From Oikopleura dioica (lineage: Eukaryota > Chordata > Appendicularia > Copelata > Oikopleuridae), in contig OU015566.1 in assembly GCA_907165135.1 (NCBI GenBank), positions 13,810,157 to 13,874,156 on the forward strand: a stretch of DNA of 64,000 nucleotides, in the 5' to 3' direction. Within the stretch, counting starts at the first letter, position 1. Every line of letters begins with the position of its first letter. Of the stretch, positions 45,102-56,248 are shown piece by piece. Under the pieces are notes generated by a model. It was not told the origin of the DNA. It worked only from the letters and a program-made list of their open reading frames with translations, and did no database searches. The position numbers were made by a program, and so were the translations under genes.

Positions 45102-46022
45102 AGTAGGCGGGGATGATATGCCCGTCCTATTGACTGACCATTTTTAACCGCTTATTCTACTCGCTGGCCGGGTGTGCGCCGACAGGTTAACCCCCCGCCG
45201 TCCAGGGGCGCATAATAGATGCCCCCTCTTTTCTCTTTGCTTACAACAACCGTACCTAATATCGTATTTTTAAGCCGTTAAGGTGCCCCTCTTCAATATT
45301 TTTTCAACATATAAAAAGTGCCTTTGAAATTGTATAAAGTAAGACCGAAAGGTTAATAATATTTTATCGAGACAATAACCATCTTCTTCCTAATTGGTTT
45401 ACATAAACAAAACAAAACAAAACAAACAACAACAACAACCATGAAACAACAAACAACTGTATCCACTTCTGGATTTCTGTAACGTAGATATTACGACCCA
45501 GGGTTGTGCCCAACCAGAGTTTTTGGCATTTCGGCATGGGCGCCCAATCCAAAAGCGGCATTTCCCCCACGCTTGGTGGCGCTACTCACGCGTGAGCGCC
45601 CCCAGCGGGAATTGAAGCTGCAACGTAATTACTCCAAAAACTTGGGCGCATCGCCTGAGGCCGTAATGAAAGTTGTAGGGAAACAAACTTATTTTACGTC
45701 AGTGTCGACTATACTATTTCACATCATTTCGAGGACCAAAAATTATCACCATATCCGTGTTTTTCTGCATATTTAAAGCAATATGCTCGTGTGTTTCTAT
45801 AACATGAGTGATTAAAAAACAAATCTCGCAATGTTTTGTCGCAAATAAGTCGTGCTAAACTTATCTTTCTGTAAAATGCCTAACCTCTCTTCCTTTTCCT
45901 GTTTGTTTTTATCATTTTTTCAACCCTTTTGCCCTTCAAAATTCCTGAAAATCTACAAAAATCATAAAAAACTCTAAATCTCCATTCTTTTCAGACTCAC
46001 AAAGGGATAACTTCTTCAAATC

Positions 46023-47842
46023 ATGTCGTCACCGATCATTGTCAATAATGCACAGAACCAACAGAACCTTCCAAAAAAGACTGCTACGTTTAACCCTCAG
46101 TCCAGCGCTGGGGGGAACAAGCAAAAGCTCCCTGGACACCGAGCTACGTACTCGACCCGAGACGCTGCTAAAAACGGTATCAAAGGAGCCTACGTCCCAC
46201 CGCACATGAGAAATGCATCAAAAAATAACAACAACAACAATAATAATAACAAAAAAGTTGAAAAGACGAATCAGAAGGATAACAACAACAGAAAACCATT
46301 CAACAAGGTAAAATTTAACCCCTTAGAGCAACAGTGGCACTTTTTGTTCCTTTCGCTTTCTATGATCTAATTATCAAGTGATACCCTTAAGAAAATTAAG
46401 GAGATACAGTCATTTTTTCTTGGGCTACCTTTAAAGCCTTAATGACATCCTAGAACTACTGATAAGAGTCCTCTTATCAGTAATTACATTTCCTTATCCC
46501 ACAATTAGATAGTATATCCATATCAAATCCTAAAATCCGCTTCAGAAATCCAACTCCAACTCGAACTATCGTAACAAGTGGCGACAGCACGACGACCGAG
46601 CAGAGGACAGATCCAACTCGAACTTCCGAAACTGGACCAAGAAAGAGCAACACAAACGTGAAAAGAAAGAGCCTAAAGAAATCATCAAACCACACTGCGA
46701 GCTCTTCCTTACAAATCTTCCTCCTCACATGCGAAATATTGGCGGTCTTGCTGGTAAGAAAAAATTAACCCGTTGTCGTCAAAAGGTCCATTTTCGGCGC
46801 CATTAGTCGCTTCCCCAGAACTGTTAATATCCGCTCTAGTCGTCTCCGCAAAAAATGCTCTAATTACGGATTTCAAGACGTTTCTGATCATCTTTCTGCT
46901 CAAGGTGACAATCACCCACATCGTCACGAAAATTGAGCCTTTTTACGAAATCACCACTTTTGACATTCTTGCGTGTTTTTGCAAGAACGTGGCGGGTGTT
47001 TTTATTTTTGCAAAAATACAACTGCAAATAAAGAAGCGTTGAATAACATCTTTTTTCAGCGTTTTTCCATCCTTACGGAGAAGTAGCGCAGATCCAAGTG
47101 ATCGGCGTAAACGACGAAATCCCCGAGAATGTGCGCAAGTGGTGTGATGTCAAGCAGTTGGTGCCCAAGACTCACTCCGCCATCGTGGAATTCCTGACAG
47201 CCCGCACCGCCAAATTCGTCGTTGGCGTCCTTCGCAAGCGTCTTGGACAGCTTACTTTCAAGTATTTTATCGAACCAAATGCCCGAGCTCTAGAATCTTC
47301 TTTCATCCCTCAAAACAGCCCCTCTAACATTTGTTCTAGCGTTGGATTGATCAAACCTGGGCTTGGAGAAGAACTTAACTTCCAAAAGAAAACATATGGC
47401 GAAATTGTTCATCAGCCCAGCTCGAATCTTACCCAACAGTACATCGTTACAAAGACGGTCATTTCCGACACTTCTTCCGATTCTTCAGAAGTCGAGACAA
47501 ACAAGCCTTACAAGAGAGTCATAAAGGTAACAGCCAATCAGATCTCTTCTTTTAAACAAAAGGCGCCACCGAGCGACCATTCTTTTCATTTCTTTCTTGC
47601 CCTTTTTCTAACCCAAATTCTAGCGATTGGTGACCGCCAATCCAGCGCGAATCGATCAAGCCTACTGGTCCCAAAGCTCCAGTCAAATTTCCTCGTCCGA
47701 TGTCTCCGCCGTGTCCAGCTCCGAATCCGACTATTCCGACGCGCGCGCCGGCTCCCCCATTTCCGAATCTGGCTCTTCTTGCTGCAAGATTCCGGAGGAC
47801 AAGCCGGTCGACATGATTACCAACAAATTGGCCCTGGTCTAA
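46023..47842 (+). CDS. RRM protein with LARP6-like RRM (tandem copy 2)
   Basis: Five exons (46023-46307, 46546-46753, 47060-47261, 47340-47526, 47624-47842) total 366 residues in phase. It begins MSSPIIVNNAQNQQNLPKK and has GAYVPPHMRNAS, an Asn-rich tract, then the RRM (CELFLTNLPPHMRN, FFHPYGEVAQIQVIGVN, SAIVEFLTARTAKFVVGVLR) and a Ser-rich tail. Intron 3 (78 nt, GT..AG) is a multiple of three without stops, so its retention would insert 26 residues; comparison with copy 1 shows it is an intron. A TTTTCAG tract just before the ATG again suggests a trans-splice acceptor. Confidence 0.75.
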
Positions 47843-47945
47843 GAAGAAAGAAAGAAGAAGCATTGCGAAAATTTTATGCTTCTTTTTTCTTAAAAATATT
47901 ATCAAGGGGCCATTTTTCGGTAAGCAATCTTTGAAAATCTTAAAA

Positions 47946-48003
47946 TTAAGGGTATCAACATCAAATTTTTTTCTTTCAAAAAATAGTCTGTTGATACCCT
48001 TAA
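47946..48003. mobile_element. Miniature TTAA palindrome, 58 bp
   Basis: TTAA then GGGTATCAACA..TGTTGATACCC then TTAA. It folds almost completely on itself. Confidence 0.7.
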
Positions 48004-48041
48004 TTTTTCAACAATTTATTCTTCCAAATTTTCAGGCCTTT

Positions 48042-48096
48042 TTAAGGGTATCCACAGTGATTTCTTCAATTGAAATATCGCTGTGGATACCCTTAA
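48042..48096. mobile_element. Miniature TTAA palindrome, 55 bp
   Basis: TTAA then GGGTATCCACAG..CTGTGGATACCC then TTAA. A sister of the palindrome 40 bp upstream, with a different inner sequence but the same GGGTATC start. Confidence 0.7.
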
Positions 48097-48599
48097 AAGC
48101 ACCTGAAAAACACGGTCTCTAGAAATCTGGTGGAAAGGCTCATCCAATTTTTTCGTACTCTGCGCTCAAGCTTCAAATTGGCTCACGAAGCTGTCCAAAG
48201 TGCCAGAATTAAACGAGCGCTAGAATTTCCATTCAATTTAGACTCTAAAGCCGGCCCAATCACTTTTTCAATGAAAGCGGACTCAACTAACCCTCACTTT
48301 TAGACCCTGCGACGTGTGAATTTGTACAGGCTGACTCTCTTTTATACTTCCCGCTAAAAAACAACAAAATCGTTACAAAAACAACAGCATTTCAACTGCC
48401 CTTCACGTGATTGGCTCCTGATACAGTAGTTTTCCGAAAAAATTGGCCTCCGAAGAAGCCAAGAATCAAAAATCGCTGGTGGCGCTGTTGAAAATTTTCT
48501 GTTCAAAATTCAAAAAATAAGCTTTTGAGTACACAAAAGGACGCACCTTAGGTGGTCTTTGATCCCGTTACTGTAATTATTCATAGATGTATAGAAATG

Positions 48600-48720
48600 C
48601 TGCCATCTGCTGTGAACTTGCCTCGCTGAGCTCTCTAAGGAAGCAATGAAAGGTCTGAATTCAAGAAGTAGGTTCTGGTAAGGGCTCAGCCAATCACAGC
48701 AGATGCCAGCTGTTCCTTGG
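48600..48720. repeat. Foldback of about 115 bp
   Basis: CTGCCATCTGCTGTGAA..CGCTGAGC on the left is mirrored by GGGCTCAGCC..TCACAGCAGATGCCAG on the right. No coding capacity. The flanks 48120-48600 and 48730-50150 hold no gene I can support. Confidence 0.55.
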
Positions 48721-49556
48721 TCATTTGTGAAGACTCTGACACAAACGCCCTAAGTTCTTACTGCTTCCAATGTTCATTTTTACTGTTTCATACAACTTAT
48801 TCAATAAACTTTCAAAAAATCAAAATCAACAACAACTGTCTTCTTCTTCCCCTCATTCAAAAAATGGCGATTAACCCATCGAAGCTCTTTTGCCAAAAAA
48901 TTGGTTTTTGTTTTTTCTACTCTTTTTGATTGGTTCAAATGTCGAATGCCGCGATTTTATTGGTTTTAAATGATTTCATACAATTTTCTCTCTTTTGATT
49001 GGCTGATTCATGAAAGGACTCATTTCTTATTGGTTCGTGAAAAAAATCTTAGTGTAAATTAAGGAACAACCTCAAATTACCCCAAATTTATTTGATCGCC
49101 CTCTCCGATGATCTAAAAAGCAAACAAGCGTCATAATTTGCTAAGAACACTAGAATAAGTAAGGACTCTCGTTGAGCATCTTATCGATCCCGCAAAAGTT
49201 CAGATTCAAAAGTTCTATTCTCTAATTGAACAGCTCATTTTCTTTATCAAGTGTCGCGAATTTGCGTAATTACTAGACCACATTTCATTTTAGCTCTAAT
49301 CTCCAACCGAGCGGGCAGAAAGGCAAGATGAAGCGTTTACTTCTTGTCGTGAAAATGGCAACGACGGATCACGTGTTTCAAAATAGCAAAAGAAGCCGAG
49401 CGAAAATATCAAATTCACGGACAGATAGACTTCCTTTTTAGACAGTTCTCTTTCCTGATTTCTGCATCAAAGAGCATTTTTCTGAAATTAAGGTCGTTAC
49501 GACCTACTAGACAACACTAGACAGATTTCAACTCTCATTTTTTCGAAAGATAGCAA

Positions 49557-49607
49557 AGTGACGCCCTTATTTTTCGGCTAAAATGATAAAATAAGGGTGT
49601 CACAATG
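49557..49607. repeat. GTGACACCCTTATTTT-type palindrome
   Basis: GTGACGCCCTTATTTT and AAAATAAGGGTGTCAC face each other across about 15 bp. The same pair recurs at 59604, 59806 and, half-complete, at 51202 and 63845. Confidence 0.6.
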
Positions 49608-50162
49608 AAAACTCAAGAAAAAAATGAGCGCAAGATTGATTTTAGCCGAAAATTATACAGAAAAAGGCATTTTGAAGTGGAACGTAATAACGACAGTCGG
49701 AATTTCTGTCAAATTCCACTGACGATCTTCTGAAGCCAAACCCGCATATTGAAATTGTTTCAAAAATGCTACGAAATAAACATGACGTTCACGAAAAATT
49801 TCTTCCTCCCGTTTTTGATTACAATAAATGCTACTACTAATCGCTCCAGCTTTTGAATAATCGGCGAAAAGAAAAAAATGGAGATGAAAATATTTGGGAA
49901 AGAAACAGGGCTAGGAAAGGTGGAAACAATTTTTGCGGTTTGAAAAGACAACGGTTGGAAAATAAACGGTAGATTTGTTCCGAAGCCATTTTTACAAAAG
50001 AAAATTTTGCTAAATGGACGAAAAATAAGGATGTTTATAAGGAAGAGGTCACAATAAAAACGCTCGAATAACAACCACTGCTCATTTATCAAAATAAAAA
50101 GTGATGCCAATTAGTAGGATTGCGCCAAGGGAGGCTTAAGAAGCTAAGTAGGAAAATTTAAG

Positions 50163-50291
50163 ATGGAGAAAATCGCAACTGAGAAATTTGTTCTTTTGAT
50201 TGCAATAGGATTTCCAGTGGTGGCGCTTTTGCTGATGTCTCTTGTACTGTTGCTTGTCTGTAGGAAGCCGAAGAGAGATTCTCAACACTGA
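50163..50291 (+). CDS. Single-pass membrane microprotein, 42 residues
   Basis: A short polar N-terminus (MEKIATEKF) is followed by a hydrophobic segment of about 22 residues (VLLIAIGFPVVALLLMSLVL) and a basic cytosolic-type tail CRKPKRDSQH. AAATAAA follows the stop by about 40 nt. Size and topology match regulatory microproteins such as the sarcolamban/phospholamban group, but there is no sequence motif to assign it. Too short for routine gene finders. Confidence 0.5.
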   Translation: MEKIATEKFVLLIAIGFPVVALLLMSLVLLLVCRKPKRDSQH

Positions 50292-51973
50292 AAAAGAAGA
50301 CTCAGAAGAATAATTTTTTATGAAAAATTGTAAATAAATTAGAAGTATACCCTTATTTTATTTCACAAAAAATTATAATTTATAAAGGCCTAATAATGAA
50401 GAAATTCCTCTATAATTATTATAATTAAGAAAGAGACACCCTTATTTCACGAAAAGTCGCTTTTTCATTCAAACTTTAATAATTTTTGAATAAAATTAAG
50501 GGTGTGACGATGCTTAGACCCAAAATAGACTTTTCTTGGGAATCTTGAAAAAGGGATGTCTACCGCCTTAATTATTCGAGTGCAGGTGTCTAAAAAGAGC
50601 TTGAAGGTCGCTTGGACTCAGATTTTGACCTTGAAAAGAGATCGGCACGGAAGTTAGGTCACGTGACCTTTTAGAACTTGTCGCTTCGCGCAAAGAAGTG
50701 CGGTAACTCGGTGGAACTCGCCTCGGCCCCAGCAAAAATATTATTCCCACTCTATCAAAATATAGAAGACAAAGAACACTCGTTGTAAGACAAAGAAAAT
50801 GTGTTGCCAAAATAGTCGAAAATGGAGACTTTTTTAATTTATTGATACTTTTCGTTTCATTTGATTCCCAAGAAATCAAAAATTATTGAAAAAGACGAAT
50901 CAAGCCGGAAAAAGCGACCTTGCGAATTTTTCAAGCGAAATTTGGCTGTTTATAAATTCCGGAAGAGCTGGGTTTTGACAATCGAAAAAGCTACAGTAAG
51001 GGAGTTTCCGCAAACCGGATTTTGAACATGATTGAGCTCCCGCTCGTCGCGTAATTTTAGGTAGCTGAATTTGTGTTGGAAATTCAGTATTGCATCAGAT
51101 AATCAAACAATGTAAGAAATACCATTTTTTTGCGAAATTTCGCAAAAAGGGGAAAGATCAAAACTAGCTTTTAATCCTATTATTTTGAAAATAATGTATG
51201 GACACCCTTAATATTTTCAGCTTTGAATAAAAATAAGGGTGCCACAATGCTAAAAAAAATCTCTGAAAAATTAAGAAATACGGATGTCTACCTCCTTAAT
51301 TATTCGAATTCAGGTGTCAAAAGAAATTTTTCGGAAGATAAAGTAGTGACACCCTTAATATTTGATAATAAAAGCCCATTTTCAAGCCGAAAATACAGTT
51401 ATTCTATACTTTCTTTTGATATTTCATCATCAATAATTGTATTTTCCTCAAAACAGGGAAAAATGCTCATTATGCTCAAAACATATTGTTTCTCCCAACA
51501 AAGCGGTTTGCAATGAAAAAACCGCTTGGTTACGAAACAAAAGGAAGAACCTTCTAACCATCCCGAAAAGCGAAAATATCAAAGACTGCATTTCTAGGAT
51601 TCTGAATCTTTGATAGACAGATTCAAGCTCAAATTGTCTGACAAAAATCGCAAAATTTCAAATTGCAAGGTTACGTAAAACTTTATTTGCTCGTTGATTT
51701 TCTTATCCGAGATTTAGTATCTTGCGCGTTCCCGTGGACTTTTAGCGCAGAGAAAATTGGCTTGCTAAAATTGTAATTTGCGGCGAAGAAAAATTCGAAT
51801 AAAATCAACTTGAACTTTGATTTCCAAAAAATTTTTCAAACTAAAAAATTTTTAATTTAACCGGCGAGCAAATCTAAACTCTGACTCAGTGTTCGCGAAA
51901 AATATTTACATTTCGTAGATTTACTTTTGAAAAAACACGAAGTCTTTGACAAAAATTCTAGAGAAAAAGAAAA

Positions 51974-52761
51974 ATGTCGGGACTAGAAGTGATCGGAGCT
52001 GGTTTTGGGAGAACCGGGATGTTAAGTCTTTATACCGCTTTGAACATGCTAGACGGGACTTCGTAAGTTCTCTTCCTTGATTTCATCAAATCAATTTTTC
52101 CGCAGTCCGTGTTATCACATGTTTGAAAATCTGAAATTCAACCACAAGCGATTTTGGTTCCGGGCGAATGAAGCTTCAACGATTGAAGAGCGAGAACAAG
52201 CTCTCAAAGAAGTTCTCACTGATAAGGGCTACAAGGCCATTGTCGATTTCCCCGGCGCTGTTTTTTCGAGGACTTGATGCGAATGAGCCCAGACGCGAAA
52301 ATTATCCTTTCAGAAACAAGCTCAAAAATAGTGAAAAGACCAATTTCGCAGGAAAAAGTTGAGCTTTGAAAAGTGCGCGATTCCGCCGCAGCTTGGTCAA
52401 AATCAGTCGACGAGACGATTTTTTCAGAATACACGGGCGGTCGAAAAGCCTTTTGAAAATGCTCTTCCCTTTTGATCTCCATAAAATTGTTCTACGACCG
52501 GTTTTCTGGCTCCCGTTTTCGGACTTTGATCGAATGCAAAATGCGATCGAGCGAATGTTCCGCGGCGCTCCAGTCGATTATTCAAGAGCTGGGCTGGAAA
52601 AGTGCTACAATGACTGGATCGAACATGTCATCGCTACAGTACCAAAAGAAAAACTGCTGATTCACAATGCAAAAGAAGGCTGGAAACCGATTTGCGATTT
52701 TCTTGGCAAGCCAGTCCCTGATTGTCCTTATCCAAGAGTCAATGATTCTGCTGGTAATTGA
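51974..52761 (+). CDS. PAPS-dependent sulfotransferase-like (Sulfotransfer_4 type), with two one-base frame breaks
   Basis: Exon 1 (51974-52062) starts MSGLEVIGAGFGRTGMLSLY, the 5'-PSB loop of the family. Exon 2 (from 52106) has SPCYHMFENLKF and KAIVDFPGA. The frame breaks at a run of six T (52261-52266): one more T restores FFEDLMRMSPDAKIILS. The conserved KIILS..VRD join then requires removing 60 nt (52313-52372 or one base later) with no GT donor. A second six-T run (52419-52424) also needs one more T to give ETIFF..HGRSKSLLKMLF. The rest continues to PYPRVNDSAGN. The gene is either intact with homopolymer sequencing errors or a young pseudogene. Confidence 0.65.
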
Positions 52762-53214
52762 CAAAGAAGAAATTACCGAGAGCGACAAATTTCACGACGG
52801 AGCGCGTAATACATTGGGGCATTTGCGCGTGCTTTTCTTGCCCCGATCTTTTGCTCTTTTGGCGCGCGAATTGCGCCGCGTGGGAATGGGTCCTCCGCGA
52901 AGAACAACAACAACCCCCCGTCTAGAAACATTTTCCACAATTCACCTCTCTCAAGAATTCACCGAGGAAACTTTTTCTTTATTTAATTCTTCTCACTTTT
53001 GATTTATTTTAATAAAATTAATAAAGTAAATAATAATAATATGCTAATAATAATAATAGGAAATCTTAAAATTAAAAAAATATATATTCAAAACTTGTAA
53101 TCAAAACCATAATATGGTTGTAAAAATTGTCAATTTCAATTTAATAAACAATGGGTGTGGGTGGGGTTGGGGACGTAACTGAGATTGATCACCTCGGAGT
53201 TCCCAGCCATTATC

Positions 53215-54485
53215 AAGCCCCTTAAATTTAAAAATCATGGAACGGGGCTGAGACGGCCCGAAGGGCCGTCAAGCCCCTTAAATTTAAAAATCATGGAACG
53301 GGGCTGAGACGGCCCGAAGGGCCGTCAAGCCCCTTAAATTTAAAAATCATGGAACGGGGCTGAGACGGCCCGAAGGGCCGTCAAGCCCCTTAAATTTAAA
53401 AATCATGGAACGGGGCTGAGACGGCCCGAAGGGCCGTCAAGCCCTTAAATTTAAAAATCATGGAACGGGGCTGAGACGGCCCGAAGGGCCGTCAAGCCCC
53501 TTAAATTTAAAAATCATGGAACGGGGCTGAGACGGCCCGAAGGGCCGTCAAGCCCTTAAATTTAAAAATCATGGAACGGGGCTGAGACGGCCCGAAGGGC
53601 CGTCAAGCCCTTAAATTTAAAAATCATGGAACGGGGCTGAGACGGCCCGAAGGGCCGTCAAGCCCCTTAAATTTAAAAATCATGGAACGGGGCTGAGACG
53701 GCCCGAAGGGCCGTCAAGCCCCTTAAATTTAAAAATCATGGAACGGGGCTGAGACGGCCCGAAGGGCCGTCAAGCCCCTTAAATTTAAAAATCATGGAAC
53801 GGGGCTGAGACGGCCCGAAGGGCCGTCAAGCCCTTAAATTTAAAAATCATGGAACGGGGCTGAGACGGCCCGAAGGGCCGTCAAGCCCCTTAAATTTAAA
53901 AATCATGGAACGGGGCTGAGACGGCCCGAAGGGCCGTCAAGCCCTTAAATTTAAAAATCATGGAACGGGGCTGAGACGGCCCGAAGGGCCGTCAAGCCCT
54001 TAAATTTAAAAATCATGGAACGGGGCTGAGACGGCCCGAAGGGCCGTCAAGCCCCTTAAATTTAAAAATCATGGAACGGGGCTGAGACGGCCCGAAGGGC
54101 CGTCAAGCCCCTTAAATTTAAAAATCATGGAACGGGGCTGAGACGGCCCGAAGGGCCGTCAAGCCCTTAAATTTAAAAATCATGGAACGGGGCTGAGACG
54201 GCCCGAAGGGCCGTCAAGCCCCTTAAATTTAAAAATCATGGAACGGGGCTGAGACGGCCCGAAGGGCCGTCAAGCCCTTAAATTTAAAAATCATGGAACG
54301 GGGCTGAGACGGCCCGAAGGGCCGTCAAGCCCTTAAATTTAAAAATCATGGAACGGGGCTGAGACGGCCCGAAGGGCCGTCAAGCCCTTAAATTTAAAAA
54401 TCATGGAACGGGGCTGAGACGGCCCGAAGGGCCGTCAAGCCCCTTAAATTTAAAAATCATGGAACGGGGCTGAGACGGCCCGAAC
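53215..54485. repeat. 56-bp minisatellite, about 23 copies
   Basis: Head-to-tail units of 55-56 bp, almost identical, differing by one C in AAGCCC(C)TTAAATTT. Each unit contains two hairpins: GACGGCCC-GAA-GGGCCGTC, and AGCCCC..GGGGCT around TTAAATTTAAAAATCATGG. The last copy is cut after CGGCCCGAA. Near-identity of units indicates recent expansion or ongoing homogenisation. No open frame spans it. Confidence 0.95.
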
Positions 54486-54798
54486 AACATCTTCCAATCT
54501 CTGGTTTTCCAGGAAGGCCGGTCTTCCACCTGAAAAAGTCCTCCAAGGGTCCTCCAAGAGTCACATGATTAAGATTTTTCGAAATGATTATCTGTTTATA
54601 ATTTATAGATCAAGTAATCTAAAATAGTCTTTGTTAGACCTATCTTCCATCAATTGGGTCTTCCACCAGATAAGGGTCCTCCATCAGGCATGGGAAAATA
54701 CTAGAATGCGCGCAAAACAGTCAAAATCCCCGGCCGGCCTCACAGACTCCGTCGTGAAGTTTGTCGCTCTCGGTATAAGTTTGAGATTTTTTTCAGAG

Positions 54799-55017
54799 AT
54801 GAAGTTCAAACTTCTGCTTGGAGAAACATTCGCTGTGCTTTCCATTGCAGTTTTCTATGGTGGTCTCTTTTTCGCGGGGAAATCCGCGAACGAAGCTGGT
54901 TATTTTGACGTTTTGAAGAAATCATCATCAATTTTCTTCAATAAATCAGTCAATTATAAATACACCCTCTCATTCATCATTAAATTAAAACAACTATTTC
55001 CCGTATTCAGTACATAA
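54799..55017 (+). CDS. Small single-pass membrane protein
   Basis: ATG at 54799 follows a TTTTTTTCAG tract by two bases, fitting a cis or trans splice acceptor. The product is 72 residues: one hydrophobic segment (LLLGETFAVLSIAVFYGGLF), a short linker AGKSANEAGYFDVLKKSS, then a Lys-rich end. An upstream ATG at 54706 would add 31 residues through a readable 24-nt stretch that also looks like a minimal intron. No family recognised. Its 3' end overlaps the convergent gene at 54994-55218. Confidence 0.45.
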   Translation: MKFKLLLGETFAVLSIAVFYGGLFFAGKSANEAGYFDVLKKSSSIFFNKSVNYKYTLSFIIKLKQLFPVFST

Positions 55018-55218
55018 ATAAGAATCAGCTTCGATGATGTAAGAAATCCCATAAACGGGTCCATAAAAGGAGGGGAGAATAAAATTATGAAAATCAAATC
55101 GATCGGTATAAAATTGATCAGCCGAGTTTATTTTGCGGTTGATTGAGTTTTCGAGAGACGCGACAAAAACAGGAATTCGAGTGAAAAAATTGAAAATAAT
55201 AAATTTAAATAATTTCAT
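54994..55218 (-). CDS. Small secreted protein, 74 residues
   Basis: ATG at 55218 opens a signal-peptide-like start (MKLFKFIIFNFFTRIPVFVA) followed by a polar, aromatic-rich mature region (FDFHNFILPSFYGPVYGISY) ending CTEYGK. Overlaps the last 20 bp of the plus-strand gene. No family recognised. Confidence 0.4.
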   Translation of the reverse strand: MKLFKFIIFNFFTRIPVFVASLENSINRKINSADQFYTDRFDFHNFILPSFYGPVYGISYIIEADSYLCTEYGK

Positions 55219-55828
55219 AAGCTAACTGATTCATTCGAAGATATTCTTTTTGAAGCAAAGATTAATTTTAAAATAATTTTTATCAGGAAATTGAAATTTT
55301 CTCCAGTTTTGGACGAATTCTTTTGGCGAGGCAAAATCTGTTGTAAATAGCGCAGCAGCTTTTGCTGAAAAGGGGCCCTTTAGAAAATCTGCCATTAAAA
55401 CGCACAAATGGCCTTTCATCGGAAGCAACTGTTCGAGCCCTTACTAGAAACAGAGCAAAACGGAAGATTCCAGTTTTTCATGAATTTGGCGCGTTTTTTC
55501 TTTTTAATCTTCGGCTGATTAATTTTTGTGATTTTTGGATTTTTTGGCAGAGAGGGAAAAAAACTCGAAAAATGGAGAGAGGCATGAGGGAGAGAAGAAA
55601 CAGATTTGCAAGAAGAACGACGACTTTGGTCAATGGTAGAAATAATTCATGTTTCTGTTGTTTACTGTTCTTTGTTTATGAGAGCATGTTTGTTCAATGT
55701 TTAGTTAGAGTTAGTTGCTGGAATTTTTTTTGGTAAACAAGTGATTATTTTAAAGCAGACACAGATGACTTCCAAACCCAGTTAAAGGACCGATTCAAAA
55801 AGAAAACATAATTTGGTCGTTACTGAAA

Positions 55829-56097
55829 ATGTCACGACTGTCACGAAAATGACGAAAACAAGATAATTTCGAGATATTCCAGTCAAGAAAACTTATTGAC
55901 AATTCCGACAATTTGTGCTCATGTGACAAACAGACGCGTAAAAAATATTAGAAAAGTCACGATTGTTACGAAAGTCACGAAAATCGTTGATTTTTCGACA
56001 TTTTTTTCACTAAATATACTTAAAGTATAAAAAATAAATTATTTTCGTGACATCGTGACGTTTCTGACTTTCGTGACATTTTGAAGGCATTTTAACT
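55829..56097. repeat. Inverted-repeat element with CACGA words
   Basis: The ends AAAATGTCACGACTGTCACG / CGTGACGTTTCTGACTTTCG plus TGACATTTT mirror each other, with repeated TCACGA and TCGTGA words inside. Immediately upstream of the Bcl-2-like gene, possibly inside its 5' intron. Confidence 0.55.
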
Positions 56098-56248
56098 TTT
56101 AAAAACCATCTTTTCGTTATTCCATTATTGTCACGAAATTATCGTGATCGGCAAAAAGGCGCTCCAAACTCGAGTTGAAAAGAAGCAAGAAGAAGCGCTG
56201 GCGAAGCAAGAATCCATCGATCGGGCGAAGGAATCTGTGGAAACGATC

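Noticed and set aside
45364-45570. Minus-strand frame with a hydrophobic stretch
   Set aside because: The hydrophobic part is simply a translated AAC/AAAAC simple repeat at 45405-45440.
48717-48929. Plus-strand 70-codon frame
   Set aside because: Starts at the edge of a foldback repeat, AT-rich, no motif or splice support.
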